Source of the DNA: Natronomonas gomsonensis
GTDB taxonomy: Archaea > Halobacteriota > Halobacteria > Halobacteriales > Haloarculaceae
Direction of reading: 5' to 3'
Length of the DNA stretch: 64,000 nucleotides
Assembly (NCBI RefSeq): GCF_024300825.1
Contig: NZ_CP101323.1
Span: forward strand, 682,001 to 746,000
Both the position numbers and the translations under genes were made by a program. Within the stretch, counting starts at the first letter, position 1. Each line of letters opens with the position of its first letter. Positions 1 through 7,502 of the stretch are shown piece by piece. Below the pieces are notes generated by a model that saw nothing but the letters and a program-made list of their open reading frames with translations, was not told the origin of the DNA and searched no databases.

Positions 1-50
1 ACGTACGCTCGCAGTTCGTCGCCCATCCGGAGTGTTCCGTGGTCGCTCAT
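1..50 (-). CDS. arlI: ArlI (FlaI) archaellum ATPase, N-terminal 16 codons only
   Basis: Only the first 16 codons are inside the window (reading MSDHGTLRMGDELRAY), and the gene continues past the left edge. The ATG overlaps the stop codon of arlH in an ATGA arrangement. In other haloarchaea arlH is followed by arlI, the hexameric ATPase that powers archaellum assembly and rotation. The identity rests on this gene order, not on domain content, because no catalytic motif is visible here. Confidence 0.6.
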   Translation of the reverse strand, partial: MSDHGTLRMGDELRAY

Positions 51-787
51 GCGATGGTCCTCGATTCGATGACGACGCCGCGGCCCTGCTGGACCGCGAA
101 GCCGATGGTGTCGTCGACGGGATTTTTCATGCCGGCGAACCGTCGAACGACGGCTTTCTGTCTGATTTCCTGTCCGACTGTCGATGTTTCGAGTTGGAGG
201 TACACGTCAGAGACGTCCCGGAGAGGCTGGAGGGCGCGGTCCGTGACTGTTGCCGGGTTGACCGTCAACACGACCGTCCGGTCGTCGGCGGTCCGCTGTC
301 GGAGCGCGCTGACGATGCGCTGCATCGCGTGGTCCTCTTCGCCGCGTTCGGTGACGGCGTCGAAGCGCGGGTCGTTCCGCAACATCGCATCGAAGCCGTC
401 GACGACGAGAACGTCGCCGGACCAGAGCGGACTCGGCGAGAACAGCCGCGAGATGAGTCTGCGCGTGCCACGTTCGCGGCCGCCGGCCTCGACGTGGGTG
501 TCGACGTTCGCGTGGAAAAACAACAACCGGTCGGCAAGCAGGTGGTCGACCACGTCGTAGGACAGCGAGTTCATCTGTCCGATATACTCACTCGCCGTGA
601 GTTCCGTCGAGACGACGGCGGTCGAGGTACCCTCTTCGACGAGTCCGTAGGCGATTCGTTGGGTGAGGACGCTTTTGCCGGCGCCGTCGCGCCCTTCGAG
701 GAGACACACCGACCCCGATGGAAGTCCGCCGCCGATGGCGTGGTTCACCCGGTCGCGGTCGGTCAGTCCGATGGAGTAGTGACTCAT
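47..787 (-). CDS. arlH: ArlH (FlaH) archaellum motor RecA-like protein
   Basis: A RecA/KaiC-fold ATP-binding protein that sits on ArlI in the cytoplasmic part of the archaellum motor. The 246-residue product shows a Walker A motif GRDGAGKS at residues 32-39 and a Walker B-like VLVVDGF at 126-132. The family is typically 230-240 residues, so this is full length. I chose the ATG at 787 (MSHYSIGL) because it overlaps the arlG stop in ATGA fashion; a longer open frame upstream lacks family resemblance. The gene is translationally coupled to arlG before it and arlI after it. Confidence 0.9.
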   Translation of the reverse strand: MSHYSIGLTDRDRVNHAIGGGLPSGSVCLLEGRDGAGKSVLTQRIAYGLVEEGTSTAVVSTELTASEYIGQMNSLSYDVVDHLLADRLLFFHANVDTHVEAGGRERGTRRLISRLFSPSPLWSGDVLVVDGFDAMLRNDPRFDAVTERGEEDHAMQRIVSALRQRTADDRTVVLTVNPATVTDRALQPLRDVSDVYLQLETSTVGQEIRQKAVVRRFAGMKNPVDDTIGFAVQQGRGVVIESRTIA

Positions 788-1248
788 ACGTAGAAGCGCA
801 ACACCTCCTCGTCGCCGTCGACGATGACCGTCGCCCGGTGTTCGCCGGTAGCGAGACTCCCATCGAGATCGATGACGAGTTCGATTACCTCCCCTTCCTT
901 CCACGTGCCGGTGTTGGTACTCACCACGTCGATAGTGGTCGACGACGGGACGACGTACTCGCCGTCGAACACCACGTCGACGAGGTCGGGGTCCGTCGGT
1001 AACGGGCGAGCGCCGGTGTTCTTCACGAGGACGGTCACCGTGTCGTTGGTGCCGTCGTAAATCGCGTCGCTCCCGGTGTCGCTGATAATCGTGATGTCCG
1101 TCTCGAGTTGCTCCTCGACGGAGTCGCCGTGGGTAGTTATCGACTCGGAGATGCCGCCGACGCTGTCGACCATGACGCCGGAGACGCCAGCGGCGATGCC
1201 AATCGCCGCGATGAACAGGATGAGACTAGACGCGGAGAGGCTCGCCAT
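784..1248 (-). CDS. arlG: ArlG (FlaG) archaellum stator protein
   Basis: A 154-residue protein with one N-terminal membrane helix (about residues 5-25, SASSLILFIAAIGIAAGVSG) followed by an immunoglobulin-like beta-rich extracytoplasmic domain. ArlG and ArlF are known to form the stator complex that anchors the archaellum motor to the S-layer. The N-terminal helix and the NDTVTVLVKNTGARPLP stretch are typical of the FlaG/FlaF family. The gene abuts arlF upstream with no spacing and overlaps arlH by four bases. Confidence 0.85.
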   Translation of the reverse strand: MASLSASSLILFIAAIGIAAGVSGVMVDSVGGISESITTHGDSVEEQLETDITIISDTGSDAIYDGTNDTVTVLVKNTGARPLPTDPDLVDVVFDGEYVVPSSTTIDVVSTNTGTWKEGEVIELVIDLDGSLATGEHRATVIVDGDEEVLRFYV

Positions 1249-1692
1249 TCAGTTCACCCCCGTCACGGTCACGTTCGTCGCGACCTGGACACCCGGTCGC
1301 GTCGCGACATGGACGCGGTCCGGCGCCGTGGTCGTGTCGTGGGTAAATACGAGTCGCGTGCCGGGAGACCACAGCGACCGCGTGCCGTCGCCGTCGACGG
1401 TCGTGGAGGGGCCGACGTACTCACCGTCGACGAGGAGGTCCGTCTCCTCGGCGTCGAGCGTCGTCGTCCCGGTGTTGTCGAGGCGGACGACGAGTCTCTC
1501 TTCGGTGTCGTTGTACACGGCGTCCACGACCTCGATGTCGGTGTTGCGTTGTTCGAGCATCCTGTCGTCTCGTTCCGTCAGTCCGTCGCGCTGTGCCTCG
1601 CGTGCGTCCTGCACCGCCGGTACGAGCGTCGCGGCGCTCACCAACAGCCCGATGAATATCACCGCCGTCGCGCCGCTCGCACTGAACCCCAT
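1249..1692 (-). CDS. arlF: ArlF (FlaF) archaellum stator protein
   Basis: A 147-residue protein with an N-terminal membrane helix (about residues 8-28) and a beta-sandwich domain carrying the RLVVRLDNTGTTTLD stretch, which parallels the same region of ArlG. ArlF binds S-layer protein and works with ArlG to hold the rotating archaellum. Its ATG overlaps the arlCE stop by one base (TAATG) and its own stop abuts the arlG start, so the arl genes form a tightly coupled operon. Confidence 0.85.
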   Translation of the reverse strand: MGFSASGATAVIFIGLLVSAATLVPAVQDAREAQRDGLTERDDRMLEQRNTDIEVVDAVYNDTEERLVVRLDNTGTTTLDAEETDLLVDGEYVGPSTTVDGDGTRSLWSPGTRLVFTHDTTTAPDRVHVATRPGVQVATNVTVTGVN

Positions 1693-2588
1693 TAGATGTC
1701 CATCGCCGCCAGCGCCCCGAGTCGTCGAACGTAGCCGTGACTGTCGGCGTGGTCGCCCGCCGAGAGTTCGGAGGGCTCTCCGGGGTCGACGTGGGCATCG
1801 AGATGTGGCCCACTGAGAACCGCTTCGAGTTCACGCCGGACCGACGGGGATATCCAGCCGACGGACTCGTAGTAATCAAGCGCTTTCAGCGTGCTCGCGG
1901 GCCCGGACGCACACACGAGTTCCGAGAGCCACTCGAAGACCAGTAAGTCCGCTGCATACCCGCCCTCTATCTCGGAGAGTTCCGCGGTGGCCTCCGCTGG
2001 GACTGCCGTCCGTTCCTCGGAGCCTCGTTCTTCGGTGTACTCTTCGGCGTCGTGGTCGTCGACGGCCGACTGCTCCTCGTCCCACAGGAACTCCTCGTCG
2101 TCGACGGGGTCGATATTGGCGTCGGTTTCGCCGTCAGTCAGGTCCTCGAAGGTCACGACCTCCTCGTCGGCGTCTTGGTGAGGGTCCTCAGCGTGGGCGT
2201 CGTCAGTCGAAGCGTCAGTGTCACTGTCCTCGCCGTCGGGCGTCTCGACGACTCCGAATCCGTTTCCAGAACTTCCATCCTCGAAGGGGTTCGATTCGGC
2301 GGTCAACTGGTCGTACACTCCGAGCAACTGCCGGACGGTGTCGTTGACCTCCTCTATGTCCTCGGAGAGTTCAGACTGCTGGCTCCGAATCGCCTTCAGC
2401 GACGACTCCGTCTGTTCGAGACTCGACTCCAAATCGCCGACTCGGACATCGAGGTCACGAAGCGCTCGCTCGTCGTCGTGGGGCTCGGCGTCCGGCTCGG
2501 GTTGGTCGGTGTCGATAGTCGATTCCTCGGGTTCGGCATCGCTCATACTCCGTTCCCCTCCGCCGAACAGCTGTTCGAAGATGTCCAT
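1692..2588 (-). CDS. arlCE: ArlC/D/E-type archaellum switch protein (FlaCE/FlaD family)
   Basis: A 298-residue acidic protein. Residues from about 45 to 110 form a predicted coiled coil (DLESSLEQTESSLKAIRS and following heptads) ending in ESNPF, the FlaC-like part. A long Asp/Glu-rich linker follows, then a C-terminal FlaD/E-like domain containing LLVFEWLSELV and ALDYYESVGWIS. Euryarchaeal ArlC, ArlD and ArlE link the chemotaxis machinery to the motor. I started at MDIFEQLFGGG (2588); MSDAEPEES at 2546 is an alternative. Whether it should be called arlCE or arlD cannot be settled here; fusion of the coiled-coil and D/E domains favours arlCE. Confidence 0.75.
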   Translation of the reverse strand: MDIFEQLFGGGERSMSDAEPEESTIDTDQPEPDAEPHDDERALRDLDVRVGDLESSLEQTESSLKAIRSQQSELSEDIEEVNDTVRQLLGVYDQLTAESNPFEDGSSGNGFGVVETPDGEDSDTDASTDDAHAEDPHQDADEEVVTFEDLTDGETDANIDPVDDEEFLWDEEQSAVDDHDAEEYTEERGSEERTAVPAEATAELSEIEGGYAADLLVFEWLSELVCASGPASTLKALDYYESVGWISPSVRRELEAVLSGPHLDAHVDPGEPSELSAGDHADSHGYVRRLGALAAMDI

Positions 2589-2847
2589 GGTTCGTCTCTC
2601 CTCACCCGCGGGTGACCCGCGCATGTTCGTGGCACGCGAGGGACTACTTCATCGACCCCCTTTACCCGCCGTTCGCTATCGGAGGGCGTTACGACGGGTG
2701 TATCGAATCTCGAAACGCAGGTCGATACGCCGTGTGAATCGTTGCCGACTTCTTTTTTATATGGAGTCTTCCGAGGCAGTAGGGGTTGTGCCCCGTTCGG
2801 CCCGTGCCGGAACGGCCGGCAACGGGTCGGGACACAGGAGACAACAA
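2589..2847. promoter_or_regulatory. Divergent arlCE / archaellin promoter region and archaellin 5' leader
   Basis: This 259-base divergent gap separates motor genes from archaellins. A strong TATA-like run CTTTTTTATATGG at about 2751-2763 faces the archaellins, predicting a transcript start near 2783-2790 and therefore a leader of roughly 60 bases. The leader contains an interrupted inverted repeat (CCGTTC ... GAACGG around 2792-2814) and a Shine-Dalgarno AGGAG at 2836-2840, eight bases before the arlB1 ATG. For the minus strand a weaker TATA-like GGGTAAAGG lies near 2658-2666. Leadered, SD-driven translation is unusual here since most genes in the window look leaderless. Confidence 0.6.
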
Positions 2848-3435
2848 ATGATACCAAAACCAACGGACGACGACCGCGGTCAGGTCGGTATCGGGACATT
2901 AATCATATTCATTGCGCTCGTTCTCGTGGCGGCAGTCGCGGCGGGCGTGCTCGTACAGACCTCCGGCCTGTTGCAGGCGCAAGCCGAAAACACCGGACAG
3001 GACGCACAGTCCGAAGTCGGAAATCAGATTTCAGTCGTGAGTGCAACGGGTCATGTCGATACCGGAAACACCCACGTTGAACAGGTTGACCTCGTTGTGA
3101 AGAAATCCGCGGGGTCGGACCCGCTTGACCTCAGCCAAGCCACCATCGAGTATACTAGTGCCAGTAACTCTGCGACGCTCACCCATACTTCTGCAGGAGG
3201 TGCCGAGACATTTAGCACGAGCGGGATATCGGGCGGTAGCGACACGGTTATGTCAAACAACGGTGACCGCATTCAGGTCACTATTGACACGTCATCCGTT
3301 GACACAGATGGTAACGGAATTCCGGCTGGGCAAGAGGCTACTCTCCGCATTGTCGACCAGTCGGGTGCGTCGACTATCTACGGCGTTAACGTCCCTGACT
3401 CGCTCGGCGACAGTAAAAAGTACGTCACGGTGTAA
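2848..3435 (+). CDS. arlB1: Archaellin (flagellin) 1
   Basis: Structural subunit of the archaellum filament, 195 residues. It has the short class III signal peptide processed by the PibD/ArlK peptidase, with expected cleavage DDRG|QVGIGTL after Gly11, followed by a long hydrophobic helix (residues about 14-40) that builds the filament core. The C-terminal part is Ser/Thr-rich and ends in IYGVNVPDSLGDSKKYVTV. The ATG at 2848 is chosen because of the SD AGGAG and the fit of the signal peptide; the longer open frame upstream is not coding. No N-X-S/T sequon is present. The second archaellin follows after three bases. Confidence 0.95.
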   Translation: MIPKPTDDDRGQVGIGTLIIFIALVLVAAVAAGVLVQTSGLLQAQAENTGQDAQSEVGNQISVVSATGHVDTGNTHVEQVDLVVKKSAGSDPLDLSQATIEYTSASNSATLTHTSAGGAETFSTSGISGGSDTVMSNNGDRIQVTIDTSSVDTDGNGIPAGQEATLRIVDQSGASTIYGVNVPDSLGDSKKYVTV

Positions 3436-3438
3436 TTA

Positions 3439-4026
3439 ATGTTCGAGAAATTCACCTCTGAGGACGACCGCGGTCAGGTCGGTATCGGGACATTAATCAT
3501 ATTCATTGCGCTCGTACTCGTGGCGGCAGTTGCGGCGGGCGTACTCGTACAGACCTCTGGGCTCCTGCAAGCGCAGGCCGAGAACACCGGACAGGACGCA
3601 CAGTCCGAAGTTGGCAACCAGATTTCGGTCGTGAGTGCAACGGGAACGGTCAACGATGGGGCTGTCGATCAGGTTGACTTGGTCGTCAAGAAGTCGGCCG
3701 GTTCAGACCCACTTGACCTCAGTGATGCGACCATAGAATACACAAGTGACACTGCGACCCAGACCCTGACCCAAGGTAGTGCTGGGTCCGATGCTTTCGG
3801 GACAAGTAGCGTCGGGAGCGGGAGCGATACGGTTATGTCGGACAATGGTGACCGAATTACAGTTACCATCGACACAAGCAACATTGAGGGCGATGGCACG
3901 GCCGGAAGTGGCCTCGCAGCTGGTGAGGAAGCCACCCTCCGAATTGTCGACCAGTCCGGTGCGACGACCATCTACGGCGTCAACGTCCCCGACTCCCTCG
4001 GTGGCCGCGACTACGTTACGGTCTAA
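3439..4026 (+). CDS. arlB2: Archaellin (flagellin) 2
   Basis: A 195-residue paralogue of the preceding archaellin. The cleavage site is DDRG|QVGIGTL after Gly12, and the hydrophobic core helix and the segment up to residue about 65 are almost identical to archaellin 1, including at the DNA level. The central region differs (for instance DATIEYTSDTATQTLT) while the C terminus again matches (TIYGVNVPDSLGGRDYVTV). It starts three bases after the archaellin 1 stop, so the two are co-transcribed. Like its neighbour it lacks any N-X-S/T sequon. Confidence 0.95.
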   Translation: MFEKFTSEDDRGQVGIGTLIIFIALVLVAAVAAGVLVQTSGLLQAQAENTGQDAQSEVGNQISVVSATGTVNDGAVDQVDLVVKKSAGSDPLDLSDATIEYTSDTATQTLTQGSAGSDAFGTSSVGSGSDTVMSDNGDRITVTIDTSNIEGDGTAGSGLAAGEEATLRIVDQSGATTIYGVNVPDSLGGRDYVTV

Positions 4027-4032
4027 CACCGA

Positions 4033-4485
4033 ATGAACGCGACGCGACTCTCGGTACTCGGCCTCTGTGTGCTTGTTGCCGCGACGGCGGTGGTCGCGGG
4101 CCCCTTCGTCCCGGGAGCCGCACTCGCCGAATCGGACGAACCGACCCAACTGTACACTGGCTTCGATGCGGGCACGGACGGCCTCGACGCCGACCGCCGC
4201 TTCTCGTCGGGCCCGATTTCGACGACGACCGAACGCGGAGACGGCTCCGCGACGGTCGTGGTTTCTTTTTCGGTCGAGACAGGTGACTCGCCAGCGACGC
4301 TGATCGCACGCCTCGACTCCGAGAACGCCACCGATTCGGTGGTCGTTTCACCCGGAGAGACGCGTTCGGTCGAGTTGTCACCGGCGGTCGCCCTCGATGG
4401 AGAAGAGACGGCGACGCTAGTCGTCGAAGCGACTGTTGACGGGGAGACGTACGTGCTGGACCGCAAAGAGGTGAACGTGGAGTGA
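4033..4485 (+). CDS. Exported protein of unknown function in the archaellin operon
   Basis: I do not recognise a family. The 150-residue product has a clear N-terminal Sec-type signal (hydrophobic residues about 5-30, ending in GAALAESDEP), so the rest is extracytoplasmic. The remainder is beta-rich and Thr/Val-rich, resembling a small Ig-like or CARDB-like fold (VVVSPGETRSVELSP, ATLVVEATVDGETYVL). It begins six bases after archaellin 2 and its stop overlaps the next gene by a GTGA junction, so it is very likely co-expressed with the archaellins. A role in filament assembly or surface anchoring is only an inference. Confidence 0.7.
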   Translation: MNATRLSVLGLCVLVAATAVVAGPFVPGAALAESDEPTQLYTGFDAGTDGLDADRRFSSGPISTTTERGDGSATVVVSFSVETGDSPATLIARLDSENATDSVVVSPGETRSVELSPAVALDGEETATLVVEATVDGETYVLDRKEVNVE

Positions 4486-6443
4486 GCACGAAAACGCCGA
4501 GAAAGCGGCTCCTCGCGGCTCGTGACCGTGGCTGGGAACGGCTGGATTCGGTGCGTGAGACCGTGTTTCGGGTGGCGTTCGGCGACCGAATCGGATGGAC
4601 GCTGTTCCTCGGTTCGCTCGTGTTCTACGCGCTGTACTGGCGCGTCGACGTGTTCATCATCGACACGTTCGCCATCGTGAACGCACTCGTGAGTGTCGCC
4701 GATGGGAGCCTCGCCATCCAGACGGTTGCGTTCGGCCCCGACCACGGGGCGACGCCGGGCGTGTACGTCTCGGATGGGTCCCTCTATGGCCGGAACTACG
4801 GTCAAATCGTGCTGTCGTTGCCCGCGTTGGTGGTGCTGGAGGCCATCTCGGCGTTTGCGGATCTCCGAATCGCACTCACTGGACTGTGGTGTGTCGGGGT
4901 TGCTGGCGTCTCGCGAAACCTCGGCGGACTGCTCGGCCGTGAGCGAGTCGGGACGCTGGTCGGCTGTTCGATCGCGGCGCTGCTGTTCGTCGCCGGCGTT
5001 CTCTCGGCGACACAACTGCCGACGGGTGTCGAGCCGCTGTTGGCGCTGCAGTTCACGACGATGGTCGCTGCGGCGTTGTGCCCCGTTGTCGTCTACCGGC
5101 TGTTGACGCGGTTTCACGACCGACGAATCGGAGCGGCCGCAGGCGTGTCGACGCTAGGTCTCGCCACCGTGGCGTTCTGGGCGCCGATACCGAAACGACA
5201 CGCCTTCGTTGCCCTGTTCGCGCTCGTCGCCGCGTACTGCTTCGCCCGGGCGCGGGAGAGGCCAGTGGGACTCGAACGACGCTGGCGCGCAGCGTCGTAT
5301 GCTGCTGTTGGGGCATTGGCATGGGTGAGCGCTCCCGATGCGCTCGCTCTGTTCGTCGTACTGGCGCCACTGGATTTGCTGTTCGCGCGTCGGAACCGTC
5401 CCCTCGACCTCGCAGTCATCGGCGGCGTGTTCACGCTCTCGCTCGTCCCATTCTTCGTCACGAACGCCGTGATTTCGGGGAACCCGCTCGTGCCGCCGCG
5501 GATGCTCCAGTCGGCTGACGCGGCCGGCGTGACTGCTGATGCTGTCCTCGGTGGCGGAGAGGGTGGAAGCGCCGGTAGCGGAAGCGAGACGGTGGCGAGC
5601 GATTCCGGAGGAGGGTCGGGAACCGGCGGTTCAACGAGTGAGTCAAAGCAAGGGACGACCACCGGCGAATCGGCGCCGGACCGACTCGCAGTCGTCGTGC
5701 GTTTGGTTGCAGGTGTGGTGTCCTCTGTGACGGCGGCGTTCGGCGTTCTACTCGACCAGTTCACGAGAGCAGTCGAGACGTTGAACGCGGAGCGCCTCTG
5801 GCACGTGTTCGTTCGAAGCGGCACGATTCCGGGCGTCGACTACAGTCAGACCGGCGGCGAGACGGTCGAACTGACGCTGCTGGAATCGGCACCGCTGCTC
5901 GCGGCGTTGTTCGCGGCTCCAGTCGCGCTCGCGCGCCGTCTCGCTGCCGGCCTCGACCACCGAGGCCCACGGGCCGGTGTCGACTGCCTCGCAGTCGGGT
6001 TCGGCATTGTGCTGACGCTTCTGTACCTCCCTCGACTCCCGTTGCACTCGACGATTACCGTTCGGTATCTGGCACCCATGACGCCGCTGGCCGTATACGG
6101 CGTGTTCAGGTTGGCGGTCGTCAGACGGGCGGTATCGATGCACCCGGAGCGCTTCGTCGGAGGGCTCTCCGCCGGAACCGTCGGGGGACTCACCTTCGCA
6201 GCCGTCGGTCTCACAGGAGTGACGGCCGGAACTGGAATGCAGACCCACGCGGTGGTAAACCTCGCTGTGGCCGTCGCTCTTGGATGCTGGGCGCTTCTCG
6301 CAAGTAGCCACCCCGAGGGAGGCTACGACCGACACGGCGCGATACTTCTCGGCGTCGCCGTCGCCGCGATGGTCGTGTTGGTACTGACCTCCGGACTGGC
6401 GTACTTCGCGACCGAACGACTGTTCGTTCTACCATACAAATGA
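4482..6443 (+). CDS. Polytopic membrane protein, GT-C glycosyltransferase-like
   Basis: A 653-residue membrane protein with about a dozen hydrophobic helices. The segment VSDGSLYGRNYGQIVLSLPALV (residues about 97-118) resembles the DG-x-x-Y ... G ... LP loop of archaeal and bacterial GT-C (lipid-phosphosugar-dependent) glycosyltransferases, and the early extracellular loop with acidic residues (RVDVFIIDTF) also fits. A Gly/Ser-rich low-complexity loop lies near residues 350-395. The GTG start overlaps the previous stop (GTGA) and the stop overlaps the next ATG (ATGA). Location in the archaellin operon suggests a role in decorating surface filaments, but the transferase assignment is by pattern only. 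Confidence 0.6.
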   Translation: MSTKTPRKRLLAARDRGWERLDSVRETVFRVAFGDRIGWTLFLGSLVFYALYWRVDVFIIDTFAIVNALVSVADGSLAIQTVAFGPDHGATPGVYVSDGSLYGRNYGQIVLSLPALVVLEAISAFADLRIALTGLWCVGVAGVSRNLGGLLGRERVGTLVGCSIAALLFVAGVLSATQLPTGVEPLLALQFTTMVAAALCPVVVYRLLTRFHDRRIGAAAGVSTLGLATVAFWAPIPKRHAFVALFALVAAYCFARARERPVGLERRWRAASYAAVGALAWVSAPDALALFVVLAPLDLLFARRNRPLDLAVIGGVFTLSLVPFFVTNAVISGNPLVPPRMLQSADAAGVTADAVLGGGEGGSAGSGSETVASDSGGGSGTGGSTSESKQGTTTGESAPDRLAVVVRLVAGVVSSVTAAFGVLLDQFTRAVETLNAERLWHVFVRSGTIPGVDYSQTGGETVELTLLESAPLLAALFAAPVALARRLAAGLDHRGPRAGVDCLAVGFGIVLTLLYLPRLPLHSTITVRYLAPMTPLAVYGVFRLAVVRRAVSMHPERFVGGLSAGTVGGLTFAAVGLTGVTAGTGMQTHAVVNLAVAVALGCWALLASSHPEGGYDRHGAILLGVAVAAMVVLVLTSGLAYFATERLFVLPYK

Positions 6444-6886
6444 CACGAAAGCGAAACAACACCGACGACCCGGAGCGAGAACCGGACGACGGACAGGCGG
6501 GCGACCGACTCGACGAGACTCCGGAAGGCGTTCTCAGCCCCGCCGAGTTGGGGCCACCCGATGAGGTGACGGAGTTGGCGGAAAACCGGTTCGTGGTCGC
6601 TCCCGACGGCGACTCTTCGCCGAACGCGGCCGGTGAGGAAGCGGCGATAGCCGCCACCTCGGAGAACGACGATACGGACGAAGCGCCGCTACCGAGCGGC
6701 GCCTACGCCGCGGCAGTAACGATGCGAACGCCGGAGGGGACTCGGGCAACCCAGGTGTCGACGAACGACGTTCGGGAACTGTTCGACGAACTGTTGGTGT
6801 GGTACGTCGAGGGGATGGCCCCGACCGCCGACCCGGAGGAGGCGCTGTCGGTTCTGGTGAGGGAGTCGTCGCTGTCGCTCGAGTAA
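6440..6886 (+). CDS. Acidic haloarchaeal protein of unknown function (DUF7500-like)
   Basis: A 148-residue soluble acidic protein. The motif GVLSPAELG near residue 30 followed by VTELAENRFVVAPD, and a C-terminal folded part (TNDVRELFDELLVWYVEGM) recall a haloarchaea-specific family I associate with DUF7500; this is from memory. The ATG overlaps the stop of the membrane protein before it (ATGA), so it belongs to the archaellin transcription unit. No catalytic motif or membrane helix is visible and the function is unknown. Confidence 0.65.
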   Translation: MTRKRNNTDDPEREPDDGQAGDRLDETPEGVLSPAELGPPDEVTELAENRFVVAPDGDSSPNAAGEEAAIAATSENDDTDEAPLPSGAYAAAVTMRTPEGTRATQVSTNDVRELFDELLVWYVEGMAPTADPEEALSVLVRESSLSLE

Positions 6887-6902
6887 GGGAGAAAGAGCCG
6901 AG

Positions 6903-7367
6903 TTACAGTTCGTCGAGCGCCGAGTAGAACACGAACCCGAGCGCGAGGTGCTGTCGCATCGCGGTTTCGATGTGCGAGCGTGCGTCGCTGTCGTCCTCGA
7001 GTCGGTACTCCTTGGTTCGGACCAGTTCGTGCATCTCGAGGAGGTTGTCCGCTTCGAGGTCGTGGAGCCGCGGGTAGACGGTTCCCGGACTCAGTCGTGC
7101 GTCGAAGACCTGCGAGAGGTCTTCCATCAGTCCTTTGCCGTGGGTGTCACCGTCTCGCAGCGCCACTAACACGAGGAGGAGTTCGTCGAGTGAGTTCTTG
7201 ACGAGTCGCTCGTCGAAACTGAACGAGCGGCCGGGAAACAGTTGGTCGGTCACCGCACCGACGACTTCCCCCGACCGACTTCCTGAGGTATCGGCGACCG
7301 GGTCGGCATCCGTCAACTCACGGTACAGTTGCTCGACGGAGACGCCTTGCTGGCCGTTCGCGCTCAT
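6903..7367 (-). CDS. PadR-family winged-helix transcriptional regulator
   Basis: A 154-residue regulator. Residues about 60-135 hold a PadR-type winged helix (DELLLVLVALRDGDTHGKGLMEDLSQ, LSPGTVYPRLHDLEADNLLEM, then the wing REYRLEDDS-like segment). It faces, tail to tail, the archaellin operon, which makes it a candidate local regulator of motility, similar in spirit to the wHTH archaellum regulators known in other euryarchaea; no direct evidence links them. A TATA-like AATTATATTG lies near 7415-7425 on the minus strand, with an SD-like AAGGTGAG just before the ATG. Confidence 0.8.
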   Translation of the reverse strand: MSANGQQGVSVEQLYRELTDADPVADTSGSRSGEVVGAVTDQLFPGRSFSFDERLVKNSLDELLLVLVALRDGDTHGKGLMEDLSQVFDARLSPGTVYPRLHDLEADNLLEMHELVRTKEYRLEDDSDARSHIETAMRQHLALGFVFYSALDEL

Positions 7368-7383
7368 CGTCTCACCTTGGGTA

Positions 7384-7407
7384 GGATGACCATACTCCCC
7401 GTCATCC
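7384..7407. promoter_or_regulatory. Inverted repeat at the padR transcription start (candidate operator)
   Basis: A perfect dyad GGATGAC-N10-GTCATCC lies between the padR TATA-like box (about 7415-7425) and its start codon, over the predicted transcription start. PadR proteins commonly repress their own promoters through dyads of this size, so autoregulation is the likely reading. The assignment is positional only. Confidence 0.45.
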
Positions 7408-7502
7408 GGCTATCAATATAATTGGGGTTTAGTGTTTTCATCCGCTGAAAAAGCCCGGGCGGAAACGGATTGGAGTCGGCTTGGGGGTCGAAACGGGGGC
7501 GA

